A stretch of 64,000 nt of DNA from Chitinophaga rupis. Lineage in GTDB: Bacteria > Bacteroidota > Bacteroidia > Chitinophagales > Chitinophagaceae. The stretch is taken from positions 186,001-250,000 of the forward strand of contig NZ_FOBB01000005.1 in NCBI RefSeq assembly GCF_900109685.1, read 5' to 3'. Positions 1-9,730 of the stretch are shown here, piece by piece (the stretch's first letter is position 1; every line of letters starts with the position of its first letter). The notes under the pieces were generated by a model. The model searched no databases. It saw only the letters and a program-made list of their open reading frames with translations, and had not been told where the DNA came from. Both the position numbers and the translations under genes were made by a program.

Positions 1-791
1 TCATCAACCGTTTTTACCTGACAGATATGGGTTTTTACCCGCATGCGGTGAACCATGACCGGGAGCGCAAGGCCGGCTGCCACCAGTACATTTTACTGTA
101 TTGTATAGAAGGGAAAGGGACCATTTCCTTACCGGGCAATACCATTGAGCTATTGCCTAATACTTTTTTTATTATACCCCGGCATGTACCGCATCATTAC
201 AAAAGCTCACAGGAAGATCCCTGGAGCATTTACTGGGTGCATTTTATGGGGGAGGCGGCAGATCTTTTAACGGCGCGGTATTACGAGGACAAAGGCAGCC
301 TGGTTTCTATCCCTTATGATGAAAAAAGAATGCAGGATTTTGAAGAGATCTTTTCCCTGCTGGAAAGCAGCTTCGACGAAAAGCAGCTGGAAATCGCTAA
401 CATCAAGCTGTTTAACTATATATCCTCGTTCGTTTATTTTAAAGAGATTAACCCCTCGTACCAGGATGATGATGTGGTCTCAGATTCCATCGCTTTTATG
501 AAAAGGAACCTGAGCCGCATGTTAACGCTGGAGCAGCTGGCCAAACAGCAGCATTTATCGGTATCGCAATATTCCAGGCTGTTTAAAACCAAAATGGGCA
601 GCTCGCCCAACCAGTATTTCAGCCAGCTTAAGATCCAGAAGTCGTGCCAGTACTTGTATTTCAGCGACCGCAATATTAAGGAGATCTGCGCGGAGCTTGG
701 CTTCCAGGACCCATATTATTTTTCACGGCTGTTTAAAAAGCTTATGGGGAAATCACCCGCGTTCTATAAGAACCAGCATAAGAAAAGCTAG
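1..791 (+). CDS. AraC-family transcriptional regulator, 5' end cut by window edge
   Basis: The reading frame is open from base 3, so the ATG at 27 is probably internal and the gene starts before the window. The visible part has an N-terminal cupin-like sensor (residues GCHQYILLYCIEGKG, then a HVPHHY stretch) and a C-terminal double helix-turn-helix of the AraC type, ending in the typical IKEICAELGFQDPYYFSRLF motif. Family knowledge: such proteins bind a sugar or other small ligand in the cupin part and activate nearby promoters. It reads toward the minus-strand GH2/SusD/SusC locus and could regulate it, but this is inference from position only. Confidence 0.9.
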   Translation, partial: INRFYLTDMGFYPHAVNHDRERKAGCHQYILLYCIEGKGTISLPGNTIELLPNTFFIIPRHVPHHYKSSQEDPWSIYWVHFMGEAADLLTARYYEDKGSLVSIPYDEKRMQDFEEIFSLLESSFDEKQLEIANIKLFNYISSFVYFKEINPSYQDDDVVSDSIAFMKRNLSRMLTLEQLAKQQHLSVSQYSRLFKTKMGSSPNQYFSQLKIQKSCQYLYFSDRNIKEICAELGFQDPYYFSRLFKKLMGKSPAFYKNQHKKS

Positions 792-795
792 ATTC

Positions 796-1029
796 AATTA
801 CGAATTATTCAATTACGAATTATGAATTATGAATTGGAATGCAGCGGATGAGGCCCTTGTGCTGTATATGCATTGACAATTATAGATTATAATTAATGCA
901 TACTGTCATCAACAAAACATGATCCATTCGTAATTATTCATATCATAATGTCTTTTCAATGGCATTCCCCGTTGGGCGGGGCAGGCTATGGCCCGCTTTG
1001 GGCGGGCCGTAATTGAATAATTCGTAATT
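796..1029. repeat. Intergenic element bounded by a perfect 22-bp inverted repeat
   Basis: Bases 796-817 and 1008-1029 are exact reverse complements of each other and enclose 190 bp. The arms are built from AATTACGAATT-like units. Two GC-rich hairpins lie inside near the right arm: CCCCG/CGGGG near 967-981, and GGCCCGC/GCGGGCC near 990-1008. No reading frame is supported. It separates two convergent genes and its right arm ends one base before the GH2 stop codon. It could be a MITE-like or REP-like repeat, or a bidirectional terminator. Confidence 0.6.
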
Positions 1030-1030
1030 A

Positions 1031-3883
1031 TCACTCGTAGAGCGCCCTTATCTGCGCTGCACTCACCACCGCTGCCGGGTTAAATGCCTTGCTGCTCATA
1101 TACTGCTGTAAGCTATAGCACAGCTGCCTGGCTTCCGGGCGTTTTTCCCGGTTGCTGAGCAGATCAATTCCTGAAACAATTAATTTGCCTTTTCCAACCC
1201 TGCATTCAAACACAAGGCCCAGGGACCTCGCCGTTACCCAATCATCAATGACCCGTACAATAGGCTGCAGTCCTTTTTGAACAGCATCCAGCTTAATAGC
1301 GCCGGAGTGCGACATAGCATCCCACCATTGCCAGTTACTGAAGCCCTGCGTAGGAAATTGCCGGAATGCCGGATGTGCAGGATCACATAAAATGCCTAAG
1401 CTTACCGGCGGCTGCTGATGGGTCCAGGCGGTATTCCAGAAAATGCTGGAAAATCCAATGGGAATATCGCCGCCTTTATCTGCCTTCAGGGTGCCCTGTT
1501 TAAGGGTTAGTAATACTTTGCCGCCGGCTTCCAGCGCATCCAGCGCCTTTTGATCCAGCTGCTGTGTAACCAGCACCTGCGGGTCAGCAGCAGGCAGGGT
1601 AGCGGGGTAAACAAATACATCCCAGCTATTCGTGTAACCGGCAACGTTAACGGCTAAAGTAAGCCGCGACGGTGTAGTTACTGCATCCAGCGCCACGTTA
1701 ATATTGCCAAGCTGAATGCCATTGCCAAACGGGATATCTTTTTTATCCAGCACACCTTTAAAAAGCACTTTCCCTGCGCTGTTGCTGATGGTCCATGAAG
1801 GCGTGGCATTCGTTAACACAGCAGGGCCAAACTGCGCTATCTCCACCGGCACACTTAAGCTTTCATTGTTCAGGTACACCATTTTAGGCAGCCGTACCAG
1901 TGGCACCACGGCATTACAAAATGTGCGGTATTCCTTCCCGGTCACGTATCCCTTATCTTTCCAGAAAGGATTTAATACACCCACTAAAGCGGTGCCCTGT
2001 CCCGGAAAATCATACAAACCCAGGAGCTGGAACCCGCCAAAACCGGGCGTGCGCAGGGCCGCCTCAATATCTGCCTTATAGCATAATACCTGCAGCCTGC
2101 CGGAAGCATATAAGAAATCATGGGCCAGCTTTCCCATGCCGTTCTTTTCCAGTTGATCCCGGAAGATCTCGAAATTTTTTGCTTTCAGCACCCCATCATA
2201 TTGCTTGATCTCGTTAAAATCAGGGTACACGCACCATTGCCCGATCTCATGGCTTACGGTAGGATGCTGCCACTTTTTTATCATAGCTGACCAGTCATAA
2301 TCCGTACGCGGCGGCTGGCCGTTAATAATACTTTTCAACCCTTCGCCCCAACGCTGTATACGCGGATCCGGTGTGCTGTTAAAATCACTTTCAGAAATAA
2401 GGGGCCAGCCTGCGCCAGTGGAGTACAGCCGCCGGGTATCCCTTTGTTTCCAGTATTCCACAAATTTCGTCAGGTACTGGGTATGGTGTTTACCAGCAGG
2501 TTCATTTCCATACAGCAGTATACAAAAAGAGGGGTGGTTGCCATACGCTTTTACGATCTTCCTGCTTTCTTCATAAATGTATTCATCCAGCGGTTTGCCA
2601 TCGCCGATCGTGGTACTCTGGTTAGCCCAGGAAGAGCATTCTATATGCAGGTAAAAACCTATACGGTCTGCTGCTTCAAAAGCGGCATCCGGCGGGCACC
2701 AGGAGTGAAAACGTAAATGGTTTAAACCATATGACCGGCAGATCCTGAAAATGCGCATCCACGCAGCGGTATCCACAGGTGGGTAACCGGTTTTAGGGAA
2801 CACTGCACATTCCAGTGTGCCGCGCAAAAAAGTAGGCCGCCCGTTAATAGTGAACTGTGTGCCATTGGCTGAAAATTCCCGCATACCAAAGAGTACACGG
2901 CTTTCATCTGTTCCCGGCTGATCGGAGCTAAGCGCCACTTTCATGCTGTATACATTGGGATGGAACTCATCCCATAAGGCAGGATGCTGCCCCATGGGGT
3001 ACACCACTTTAAGCACGGTAGTTTTATCAACCTGCTCCTGCGCTGTTACCGGCTGCAGCTTTTCCGTAGCGGGTTTGCCGGGCTGCGCCTGTAAGGTTAC
3101 TTTGGCTGCAGCCGGTTTACCGCTGATATTGTTCACCGTTATCAGCGCGGTTACATTGTTTGCTTTCAGATCCGGGAACAGCTGCACGTCGCTGATATAA
3201 ACGGCGGGTTTATCCCTGATCACCATTTTGCCAATGATACCGTTCCAGTTGGTTTGCGTGTGGTCTGATATGCTGTGCGAGTTCTCGCCCGGGTCAATGT
3301 CCTTTACCCGGTTATCTACCCGGATGCTGAGCTTATGTTTACCAGGCGTTAACAGCGCCGACAGATCATAGGTGTGCGCAGTGGCCAGGCTGTTCTGCAT
3401 GCCTGCATACTGATCATCCACCCATACGCTGGTTTCCCAGTGGCAGCGTTCTAAAAAAAGCTCCAGGTGCCGCCCCTTCCAGGAGGCAGGTATATCAATG
3501 GTTTGCTGGTACCAGGCCGCTCCTTTGTAATATTTGCCGGGCTGCAGCCAGAACGGAACTTTTACCTGGCCCGGTACCCGGTATTTACTGTATGCAGGAT
3601 CCCGGAACCAGGTGGAATCTACAATGCCGCCGGTCCAGGGCGTATTTACCGTTATATCATTTCCCTTTTTATTGGTGGTCATGGAACCAGGCAGGGTAAC
3701 GGTTTCCTTCAGCTCCCGGGTATACCATTTCTGCGTAACACCTTCATCCAGGGAATCGGTTTGAAAGCGCCATTGCCCGGAAAGGTTTATTTCAGCTTTT
3801 CCCGGTGGCTGCTGCGCCCGGGCCATCAATCCGGATGTTAACAATAAGCATGTACTAAAAAACAACGTGGCTGTCCTCTGCAT
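1031..3883 (-). CDS. Secreted glycoside hydrolase family 2 enzyme (beta-galactosidase/beta-mannosidase-like)
   Basis: This 950-residue protein has a signal peptide (about residues 1-23, ending ARAQQ). A GH2 sugar-binding jelly-roll follows at about 30-225, then an immunoglobulin-like domain, then a TIM barrel from about 340. The barrel carries the GH2 acid/base pair in LLYGNEPAG (Asn460-Glu461). A second Glu in SHEIGQW (Glu546) is a plausible nucleophile. GH2 enzymes are retaining exo-glycosidases, and the exact sugar cannot be read from sequence. It is the last gene of a SusC-SusD-GH2 operon, 29 bp after the SusD stop, so it likely trims the glycan bound by that pair. Confidence 0.9.
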   Translation of the reverse strand: MQRTATLFFSTCLLLTSGLMARAQQPPGKAEINLSGQWRFQTDSLDEGVTQKWYTRELKETVTLPGSMTTNKKGNDITVNTPWTGGIVDSTWFRDPAYSKYRVPGQVKVPFWLQPGKYYKGAAWYQQTIDIPASWKGRHLELFLERCHWETSVWVDDQYAGMQNSLATAHTYDLSALLTPGKHKLSIRVDNRVKDIDPGENSHSISDHTQTNWNGIIGKMVIRDKPAVYISDVQLFPDLKANNVTALITVNNISGKPAAAKVTLQAQPGKPATEKLQPVTAQEQVDKTTVLKVVYPMGQHPALWDEFHPNVYSMKVALSSDQPGTDESRVLFGMREFSANGTQFTINGRPTFLRGTLECAVFPKTGYPPVDTAAWMRIFRICRSYGLNHLRFHSWCPPDAAFEAADRIGFYLHIECSSWANQSTTIGDGKPLDEYIYEESRKIVKAYGNHPSFCILLYGNEPAGKHHTQYLTKFVEYWKQRDTRRLYSTGAGWPLISESDFNSTPDPRIQRWGEGLKSIINGQPPRTDYDWSAMIKKWQHPTVSHEIGQWCVYPDFNEIKQYDGVLKAKNFEIFRDQLEKNGMGKLAHDFLYASGRLQVLCYKADIEAALRTPGFGGFQLLGLYDFPGQGTALVGVLNPFWKDKGYVTGKEYRTFCNAVVPLVRLPKMVYLNNESLSVPVEIAQFGPAVLTNATPSWTISNSAGKVLFKGVLDKKDIPFGNGIQLGNINVALDAVTTPSRLTLAVNVAGYTNSWDVFVYPATLPAADPQVLVTQQLDQKALDALEAGGKVLLTLKQGTLKADKGGDIPIGFSSIFWNTAWTHQQPPVSLGILCDPAHPAFRQFPTQGFSNWQWWDAMSHSGAIKLDAVQKGLQPIVRVIDDWVTARSLGLVFECRVGKGKLIVSGIDLLSNREKRPEARQLCYSLQQYMSSKAFNPAAVVSAAQIRALYE

Positions 3884-3912
3884 GGTATTAATACGGTTTA
3901 TAAAAAAATAAC

Positions 3913-5439
3913 TTACCAGTTTGTATTCTGCTTCATTTGCGGGTTGGAATTTATTTCCGCCTGCGGAATGGGAAAATAATCATGTTTACCTGCTATATAA
4001 AATTGTTTGCCTACTTTATCGCTGTTGGTGAGTTCCTGTTTCAGCAGGCCCCATCTTTTCAGATCATAAAAGCGATGGTTTTCCCTGGCAAATTCAAGCA
4101 TGCACTGGTGCCTGATCTCGGCCATCATCTGGTCCTGGCTTAAGCCGGCGGCCAGCGGCGCTAAATTAGCCCTGTCCCGTATTTGTTTTACGTAGGGGTA
4201 AGCTTCTGCCGGTTTACCCTGCATGGTAACAGCTTCTGCCAGCATCAGCAGCACATCATCATACCGGAGCGCCCGCTCATTATTACTGGAGGTGTAGTTG
4301 GATGCACCGCTGGCGCCTGTGATCTCATCTTTTTGCGTATAGTTCTGGTACTTTTTAATTAAAGAGCTAAAGCCAAATATGAGCTTAAAGCTGCTGAATG
4401 GCTTGTTATAAAAGGTAGCACCGGGGTAGTCCCATACGATTGTGGCATACATACGCGGATCAAAATCATTGGCCAGGGTCTTTTCTTTTTTAAACTCGTT
4501 GAACAGCTTGTCCGTTATGCTTACCTCAAACCAGCCGGCTACTTCAGCGGGGGCAAATTCCTGCGCGGTTGTAACGCCCAGGCCCTGCGCTGCGTTTTCT
4601 CCTGCCCAGGGATTGGTGCCCCCAACATCGCTCAGCTGGATCTCAAATACAGATTCAATATTGTTTTCCTTTGTAACAATAAAGTTATCGCCGTAGTTGG
4701 GCATCAGCTGGTAAGTGAAGGGCGCCTGGGTAAGCTGTGTTAAAGCGGCTACGGCGCCTGCCCAGTCTTTGGTAAATAAATTGGCCTTACCAAGATAGGC
4801 CAGCGCAGCGCCTTTGGTAGCCCGGCCAATCCACTCTGAAGGATAGGATACCGGCAAACCGGCGGCTGCTTCAGTAAAATCCTGTTTTGCCTGTTTCCAC
4901 ACATCCGCTTCCGGCGATTTAGCTACAAAATAATCCTCCTTGGTAACAGGCGTTTTCAGGTGAATGGGTACATCGCCAAAGTTTATAACCAGTATAAAAT
5001 AGTTTAAGCCCCGCAGGAACTTTGCTTCTGCTATATAGGCGGCCTTTGCATCGGCAGCAAGGTCGCTTACCTTATCAATATTTTCCAGGATCTGGTTAGC
5101 GCGGAAAATGCCGCGGTAACAGATGTTCCAGAGGTCGTTGGCGGTACCATTATCGGGTGTATTGGTAAAGGTGGAGAACTGGTACAGTGCGGCAACATCA
5201 TTGCGGATAAAGAAATCATCGCCCCGGCCATTGCCCAGCTCAATGCCCCGCACGGCCCAGAAACCGCCATTTACATCGCGCAGCAGCCCGTAAGTAGCGG
5301 CAAAAGCGCTTTGCACATCTGCTTCAGTTTTCCAGTAGGTTTCTGAAGTGATCTGGTTCGGGTTCACCAGCTCCAGGGTGCTTTTTTTGCAGGCCAGCAT
5401 CAGCGTCATGGCTGCTATAAGAACGGTAATATTTTTCAT
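3913..5439 (-). CDS. SusD/RagB-type outer-membrane glycan-binding lipoprotein
   Basis: This 508-residue protein has a lipoprotein signal (MTLMLAC lipobox, Cys17). It has the SusD layout: an N-terminal TPR-like segment (SETYWKTEADVQSAFAATYG), AKFLRGLNYFILV near residue 140, and a C-terminal block with RENHRFYDLKRWG and DYFPIPQAEI. SusD proteins sit on the cell surface as a lid on the partner SusC barrel and capture oligosaccharides. It starts 23 bp after the SusC stop, as expected for a co-transcribed pair. Confidence 0.95.
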   Translation of the reverse strand: MKNITVLIAAMTLMLACKKSTLELVNPNQITSETYWKTEADVQSAFAATYGLLRDVNGGFWAVRGIELGNGRGDDFFIRNDVAALYQFSTFTNTPDNGTANDLWNICYRGIFRANQILENIDKVSDLAADAKAAYIAEAKFLRGLNYFILVINFGDVPIHLKTPVTKEDYFVAKSPEADVWKQAKQDFTEAAAGLPVSYPSEWIGRATKGAALAYLGKANLFTKDWAGAVAALTQLTQAPFTYQLMPNYGDNFIVTKENNIESVFEIQLSDVGGTNPWAGENAAQGLGVTTAQEFAPAEVAGWFEVSITDKLFNEFKKEKTLANDFDPRMYATIVWDYPGATFYNKPFSSFKLIFGFSSLIKKYQNYTQKDEITGASGASNYTSSNNERALRYDDVLLMLAEAVTMQGKPAEAYPYVKQIRDRANLAPLAAGLSQDQMMAEIRHQCMLEFARENHRFYDLKRWGLLKQELTNSDKVGKQFYIAGKHDYFPIPQAEINSNPQMKQNTNW

Positions 5440-5462
5440 ACATGATCGGTATTTCTGGTTGA

Positions 5463-8400
5463 CTAAAGTGTTAACTGCAATCCAAAAGAAAGCGTGCGGG
5501 CAATGGGGTAAGCTACGTGCCCGTAATCCACGCCGCGGTCAAAGATGCTGCCGGTACGGCCAATGTCCGGGTTAAAACCTTTATAGCTGGTAACCGTAAA
5601 AAGGTTGTCGGCGCTGATATAAGCCCGTAAAGAGGTGATCCTGAATTTGCTTTTTAATACATCTCCGATGGTGTACCCGATCTGCAGCGTTTTCATGCGC
5701 AGGTAAGAGCCGCTTTCCAGGAAGCGGGTAGAGGTACGGTCGTTAAAGTTCGGATCATTGGTTACTGCGCGTGGTATGTCGGTATGCTTTTCCGGCGTCC
5801 ATGCATTAAGGGTGCTGGTGGCGTAGTTGAACTCAAGGCTCATGCTTTCCAGGTCCTGGCGCAGGCCATTATAGATCTTGTTCCCGTGTGTGCCCTGGAA
5901 ATAAGCGTTCAGGTCAAAATTGCGGAAAGATGCGTTGATGCCAAACCCATATTCAAAGGAAGGGAAAGGACTACCGGCATATACTTTATCCTCATCACTG
6001 ATCTGTCCATCGCCATTGGCGTCGAAGAATTTAATATCGCCCGGTGCAGCATTAGGCTGTATCAGGGTGCCGTTCTTGTTATAAGCATCAATTTCTTCCT
6101 GTGAATTAAAGATGCCATCGGCCTTAATAAGATAGAATGCGGTAATAGGACCGCCGGCTTCTGTTAAGGTACTGGAGGCGCCATGGTGAGTGGGCTGCCC
6201 GCCAAAGATCTGCTGGGATCCTGTTCCCAGCTCCAATACTTTATTATTTACTTTAGAAAAGGCACCGAACACACTGTAATTCAACTCGCCTGCATGATCT
6301 GAGTAATTGAATCCAAGTTCAAAACCATTGTTCCTTAAGCGGCCTGCATTCACTACCGGGTTAGCCGTGGAGCCGGCTGATCCCGGGATGGGTACATTCA
6401 GCAGCACATCGTCTGTTGTTTTAATAAAATAATCAGCTGTAATATTCAGCCGGCCCTTCAGGAAGCCGGCATCCAGCCCAACGTTGGCGGTTTTGGTGTT
6501 TTCCCACTTTATATTCGGGGAGGAGAAGGATGTTTGTATAGCGCCAAACCATTTCTGCTGGTCCGCACCGGTAACGTAATTAATATTGGAAGCAACCGCT
6601 GCACTATATTGATAATCACCGATTTCCTGGTTACCCAGCACCCCGTAGCTGCCTCTTAACTTTAAATGTGAGATGGCATTATTCAGGGAAGTAAAGAACC
6701 TTTCGTTAGAGATGTTCCAGCCCAGGGCAACGGATGGGAAGCTGCCATAACGGTTGCTGCTGCCAAACCGTGAGGAGCCATCCCGCCGTATGCTGGCAGT
6801 TAACAGGTAACGGTCGTCATAACTATAGATCACACGGCCCAGGGTAGACAGCAGGCTGCTTTCCGTACTGTTACCGCCGGTGGTGGAGGTGCCTGCGCCT
6901 GCATCAATATTCTTTAAGCCATCCGGCAGATCGGTTCTGGCAGAGAGCAGGTACGTATAATTGGTCTTTTGGTAAGTATAACCCACTAAAGCCTGGATAT
7001 TACTTTTACCCAGTGTTTTGGTGTAGTTCAATGTATTTTCAAGCAGCAGCAGGTTTGTTTGCTCTTTGCTTTGTGTAAGATCATTGGTGGGATGGGTGAA
7101 CAGGGTGCCTACTACATAACGTTTGTAATAATCATCATTGGTAATAAAGTTGCTGGTATAACCCATATTTAATTTATATACCAGGCCTGGAATAAGCGTT
7201 ACCTCGCCAAATACATTCGTTAAAATGCTGGACGATGCTTTGGTAATATTCTCCAGGTTTAACTGCGCTATCGGGTTGGCCACATTCACCACAGGACCAT
7301 AAGCGCCTGCATAACCGCCCAGTGCACTGGTATCATAGATCTGGAAAACCGGGATCATTTTTGCCGCAGAGCCTACGGGATTACCTCCCTGGCCACCCCA
7401 GCCGCCAGCCATATTGGTGGTTTTTTCTTTAGTGAGCAACACGGTTTCCCCAAACCGGAACCGGCCTTTGGTGGTTTCTGATTTTACGCGCAGGTTATAA
7501 CGGTCATAACCGGTAACCTTTACAATCCCATCCTGTTTGGTATAGCTGCCGGATACGCTGTAGTTGCTGTACTGGTTGCCGCCGTTTACCAGCAGCTGAT
7601 ATTGCTGTACCGGTGCGGTACGGTAAATAGCATCCTGCCAGTCGGTGCCCGCGCCCAGTGAATCCGGGTTCCGGGCTATATCCAGCCGGGGCAGGCCGGC
7701 TGCATCATGTGCCGTGTTGCTAACCTTGGCCCATTGCTGCGCATCCAGTACATCCAGCTTATGCGCTATACGCTGTATGCCATAATTGGCATTCATTTGC
7801 ACTACTGCTTTCCCGTTCTGTCCTGTGCGGGTGGTTACCAGCACTACGCCATTAGCTGCGCGGGAGCCATAGATGGCCGCTGCAGAAGCATCTTTTAACA
7901 CATCAACAGACTGGATATCCAGCTGGCTAAGGTTGTTGATGCTGGCTACCGGTACACCATCTACAATATATAAAGGGGCTGCATTGCCCAGGGTGCCTAC
8001 GCCCCTGATAAGGATACGGGTGCCGGAGCCCGGGTTACCGCCGGCCGATTCAATGGTTACGCCGGGCAGCTTTCCCTGCAATGAGCGGGTAACGTCGCTT
8101 ACGCCCTGTGCCTTTATATCGGCTCCTTTAATGTTGGCAATGGCGCCGGTGAGGTCTTTCTTTTTCACTGTTCCATACCCGATCACCACAACTTCATTCA
8201 GGTTGCTCTGTGAAGATTCCATGACCACATTCATTAGTCCATCATTCACACTCACTTCCTGGGGAGTGAAGCCCAGGGCTTTAAACACCAGCACGCTCCC
8301 TTTCGAGGCGCTGATGGAGAATTTGCCACTGGCATCTGTAGCAATACCCTGGCTGGTATTTTTAATGCTAACAGCCACACCCGGCAGGGGAAGGCCATCG

Positions 8401-8528
8401 TCTTTTGATGTAACCGTGCCTGTTACTGTAAGCTGTTGCTGGCCGTAGCTGCTGCTAACCTGTAAAATAGCCAGCAGCAAGGTGATAAGTGGAATTTTTT
8501 TCCAACTACGAGTAGTAGATCTTGGCAT
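5463..8528 (-). CDS. SusC/RagA-type TonB-dependent outer-membrane transporter
   Basis: This 1021-residue protein has a signal peptide ending near SSSYGQQ. A carboxypeptidase-regulatory-like domain follows (about 33-115), then the TonB-box/plug region starting NEVVVIGYGTVKKKDLTGA, with the plug motif LYIVDGVPV and DASAAAIYGSRAANGVVLVTT. The rest is a large beta-barrel ending in a typical aromatic-rich C-terminus. It imports oligosaccharides using TonB energy. Unlike the SusC at 59-63 kb it lacks an STN domain, so anti-sigma signalling is not expected. It is the first gene of the SusC-SusD-GH2 operon. Confidence 0.95.
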   Translation of the reverse strand: MPRSTTRSWKKIPLITLLLAILQVSSSYGQQQLTVTGTVTSKDDGLPLPGVAVSIKNTSQGIATDASGKFSISASKGSVLVFKALGFTPQEVSVNDGLMNVVMESSQSNLNEVVVIGYGTVKKKDLTGAIANIKGADIKAQGVSDVTRSLQGKLPGVTIESAGGNPGSGTRILIRGVGTLGNAAPLYIVDGVPVASINNLSQLDIQSVDVLKDASAAAIYGSRAANGVVLVTTRTGQNGKAVVQMNANYGIQRIAHKLDVLDAQQWAKVSNTAHDAAGLPRLDIARNPDSLGAGTDWQDAIYRTAPVQQYQLLVNGGNQYSNYSVSGSYTKQDGIVKVTGYDRYNLRVKSETTKGRFRFGETVLLTKEKTTNMAGGWGGQGGNPVGSAAKMIPVFQIYDTSALGGYAGAYGPVVNVANPIAQLNLENITKASSSILTNVFGEVTLIPGLVYKLNMGYTSNFITNDDYYKRYVVGTLFTHPTNDLTQSKEQTNLLLLENTLNYTKTLGKSNIQALVGYTYQKTNYTYLLSARTDLPDGLKNIDAGAGTSTTGGNSTESSLLSTLGRVIYSYDDRYLLTASIRRDGSSRFGSSNRYGSFPSVALGWNISNERFFTSLNNAISHLKLRGSYGVLGNQEIGDYQYSAAVASNINYVTGADQQKWFGAIQTSFSSPNIKWENTKTANVGLDAGFLKGRLNITADYFIKTTDDVLLNVPIPGSAGSTANPVVNAGRLRNNGFELGFNYSDHAGELNYSVFGAFSKVNNKVLELGTGSQQIFGGQPTHHGASSTLTEAGGPITAFYLIKADGIFNSQEEIDAYNKNGTLIQPNAAPGDIKFFDANGDGQISDEDKVYAGSPFPSFEYGFGINASFRNFDLNAYFQGTHGNKIYNGLRQDLESMSLEFNYATSTLNAWTPEKHTDIPRAVTNDPNFNDRTSTRFLESGSYLRMKTLQIGYTIGDVLKSKFRITSLRAYISADNLFTVTSYKGFNPDIGRTGSIFDRGVDYGHVAYPIARTLSFGLQLTL

Positions 8529-8889
8529 ATCAAATAAAATTGCTTGTTAAAAAATAGATTGACCGCGTTGCTTATTTCTATAAGCGGAAGGGAAGTTCTT
8601 CATTGTCCCATGTGGAATTTTTGATTGATTTTTATGGTAAAAAAGTGGAATTATTTATACCCGTAAACCTAAGCATACTGGCATAATTCATAAATGGACA
8701 AACGGTTCAAAAGGATGGATTATCAGATCATCAATGGGGCAACGCTTAATGGGAATCTTGCCGGGATATGCCCGGGCGCGGTAACGGGAGGGAATAGTTG
8801 TAGAAATGACAAGAAAAAACCATTCGTAAAGTATTAAGCGGATCTTAACACTTTACGAACAGGAGAGGGGTTACAGTTAATTGTTAGCA
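8529..8889. other. Intergenic region between SusC and the dehydrogenase
   Basis: This 361-bp stretch has no supported gene. It holds the likely promoter region of the minus-strand SusC operon on its left side. No clear consensus box was found; the nearest is TAGGTTTA on the minus strand at 8664-8671, one mismatch from TAnnTTTG with a poor -33 spacing. The dehydrogenase terminator lies at the right side (8812-8859). Confidence 0.5.
8812..8859 (-). terminator. Rho-independent terminator of the dehydrogenase gene
   Basis: Arms 8823-8832 and 8850-8859 pair perfectly over 10 bp, and an inner TTAAG/CTTAA stem (8834-8838 with 8844-8848) closes a 5-nt loop. Read on the minus strand the hairpin is followed by GGTTTTTTC, about 30 bp after the dehydrogenase stop. 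Confidence 0.85.
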
Positions 8890-9630
8890 TTAAGCCTGCG
8901 CGGTTGGCCGCACTACGATCTCACCCACATCCACATTAGCCGGTTGCGCAATGGCAAAGGCAATGGCGCGGGCAATGGCATCCGGTGGTATGGCTATTTT
9001 ATCCCGCTGTTCCAGCATCTGGGCTTTTATACCGGGATTGGTCATGGATTCCGCGAAGTCTGTGTGAATGAAACCTGGTGAGATAATAGTTATGCGCAGC
9101 TTATCACCGGCCTCCTGCCGTAAGCCTTCTGAAATGGCGCGCACGGCAAACTTGGTGCCGGCATAAACCGCCATGGTGGGAACAACGCGGTGCCCGGCGG
9201 TAGAAGCGATATTTACAAAATGCCCGGAGCCCTGTTTGCGGAATACCGGCAGCGCAGCGGCAATGCCGTATAGCATACCCTTTATATTAATGTCGATCAT
9301 ATCATCCCAATCCTCCACGCGCAGCTCATCCAGGGGAGAGATGGGGCCAACGCCGGCATTGCTGATCAGCACATCCAGCTGGCCGTAATGCTCACAGGCA
9401 AATGCTACGAGCTGGGTCATATCATCGCGGCGTTTTACATCCGTTTGTAAATAGGCGGCTTTTCCACCTGCTGCTGTAATGCGGGCTGCCAGCGCCTCCA
9501 GCCGGTTTGTGCGGCGTGCGCCCAGCACCACCTTTGCGCCGCCTGCAGCCAGCAACAGTGCTGTGGCTTCGCCTATGCCGCTGCCTGCGCCTGTAATGGC
9601 AACTACCTTACCTTTTACATTGTTCTCCAT
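8890..9630 (-). CDS. Short-chain dehydrogenase/reductase (SDR)
   Basis: This 246-residue protein is the classical SDR size. It has the NAD(P)-binding motif TGAGSGIGEA (about 14-23), NAG (SNAGVG), a catalytic Ser in NIASTAG and the YxxxK pair in YAGTKFA. The substrate cannot be deduced; the ending VDVGEIVVRPTAQ is common in SDRs labelled as serine or 3-hydroxy acid dehydrogenase-like. The AraC-type gene just upstream on the same strand has its own near-start promoter-like box, so the two may be a regulator and its target. A TACCTTTG box precedes the start. Confidence 0.93.
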   Translation of the reverse strand: MENNVKGKVVAITGAGSGIGEATALLLAAGGAKVVLGARRTNRLEALAARITAAGGKAAYLQTDVKRRDDMTQLVAFACEHYGQLDVLISNAGVGPISPLDELRVEDWDDMIDINIKGMLYGIAAALPVFRKQGSGHFVNIASTAGHRVVPTMAVYAGTKFAVRAISEGLRQEAGDKLRITIISPGFIHTDFAESMTNPGIKAQMLEQRDKIAIPPDAIARAIAFAIAQPANVDVGEIVVRPTAQA

Positions 9631-9655
9631 ATTGCTTATCTATTTTTTGATAAGG

Positions 9656-9663
9656 CAAAGGTA
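9656..9663 (-). promoter_or_regulatory. Bacteroidota -7 promoter box of the dehydrogenase
   Basis: On the minus strand these bases read TACCTTTG, a perfect match to the Bacteroidota -7 consensus TAnnTTTG. They lie 25 bp before the dehydrogenase ATG. No good TTTG -33 element is seen at the expected distance. Confidence 0.55.
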
Positions 9664-9730
9664 GTCCGCATACCTGCCGGCCTGTTAAAGGTTCTCAAAC
9701 AGAATGCTAAGAAATTCAAACAATTGACGC

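Noticed and set aside
7873..8448. Plus-strand ORF of 191 codons inside the SusC gene
   Set aside because: Antisense to the conserved plug region of SusC.
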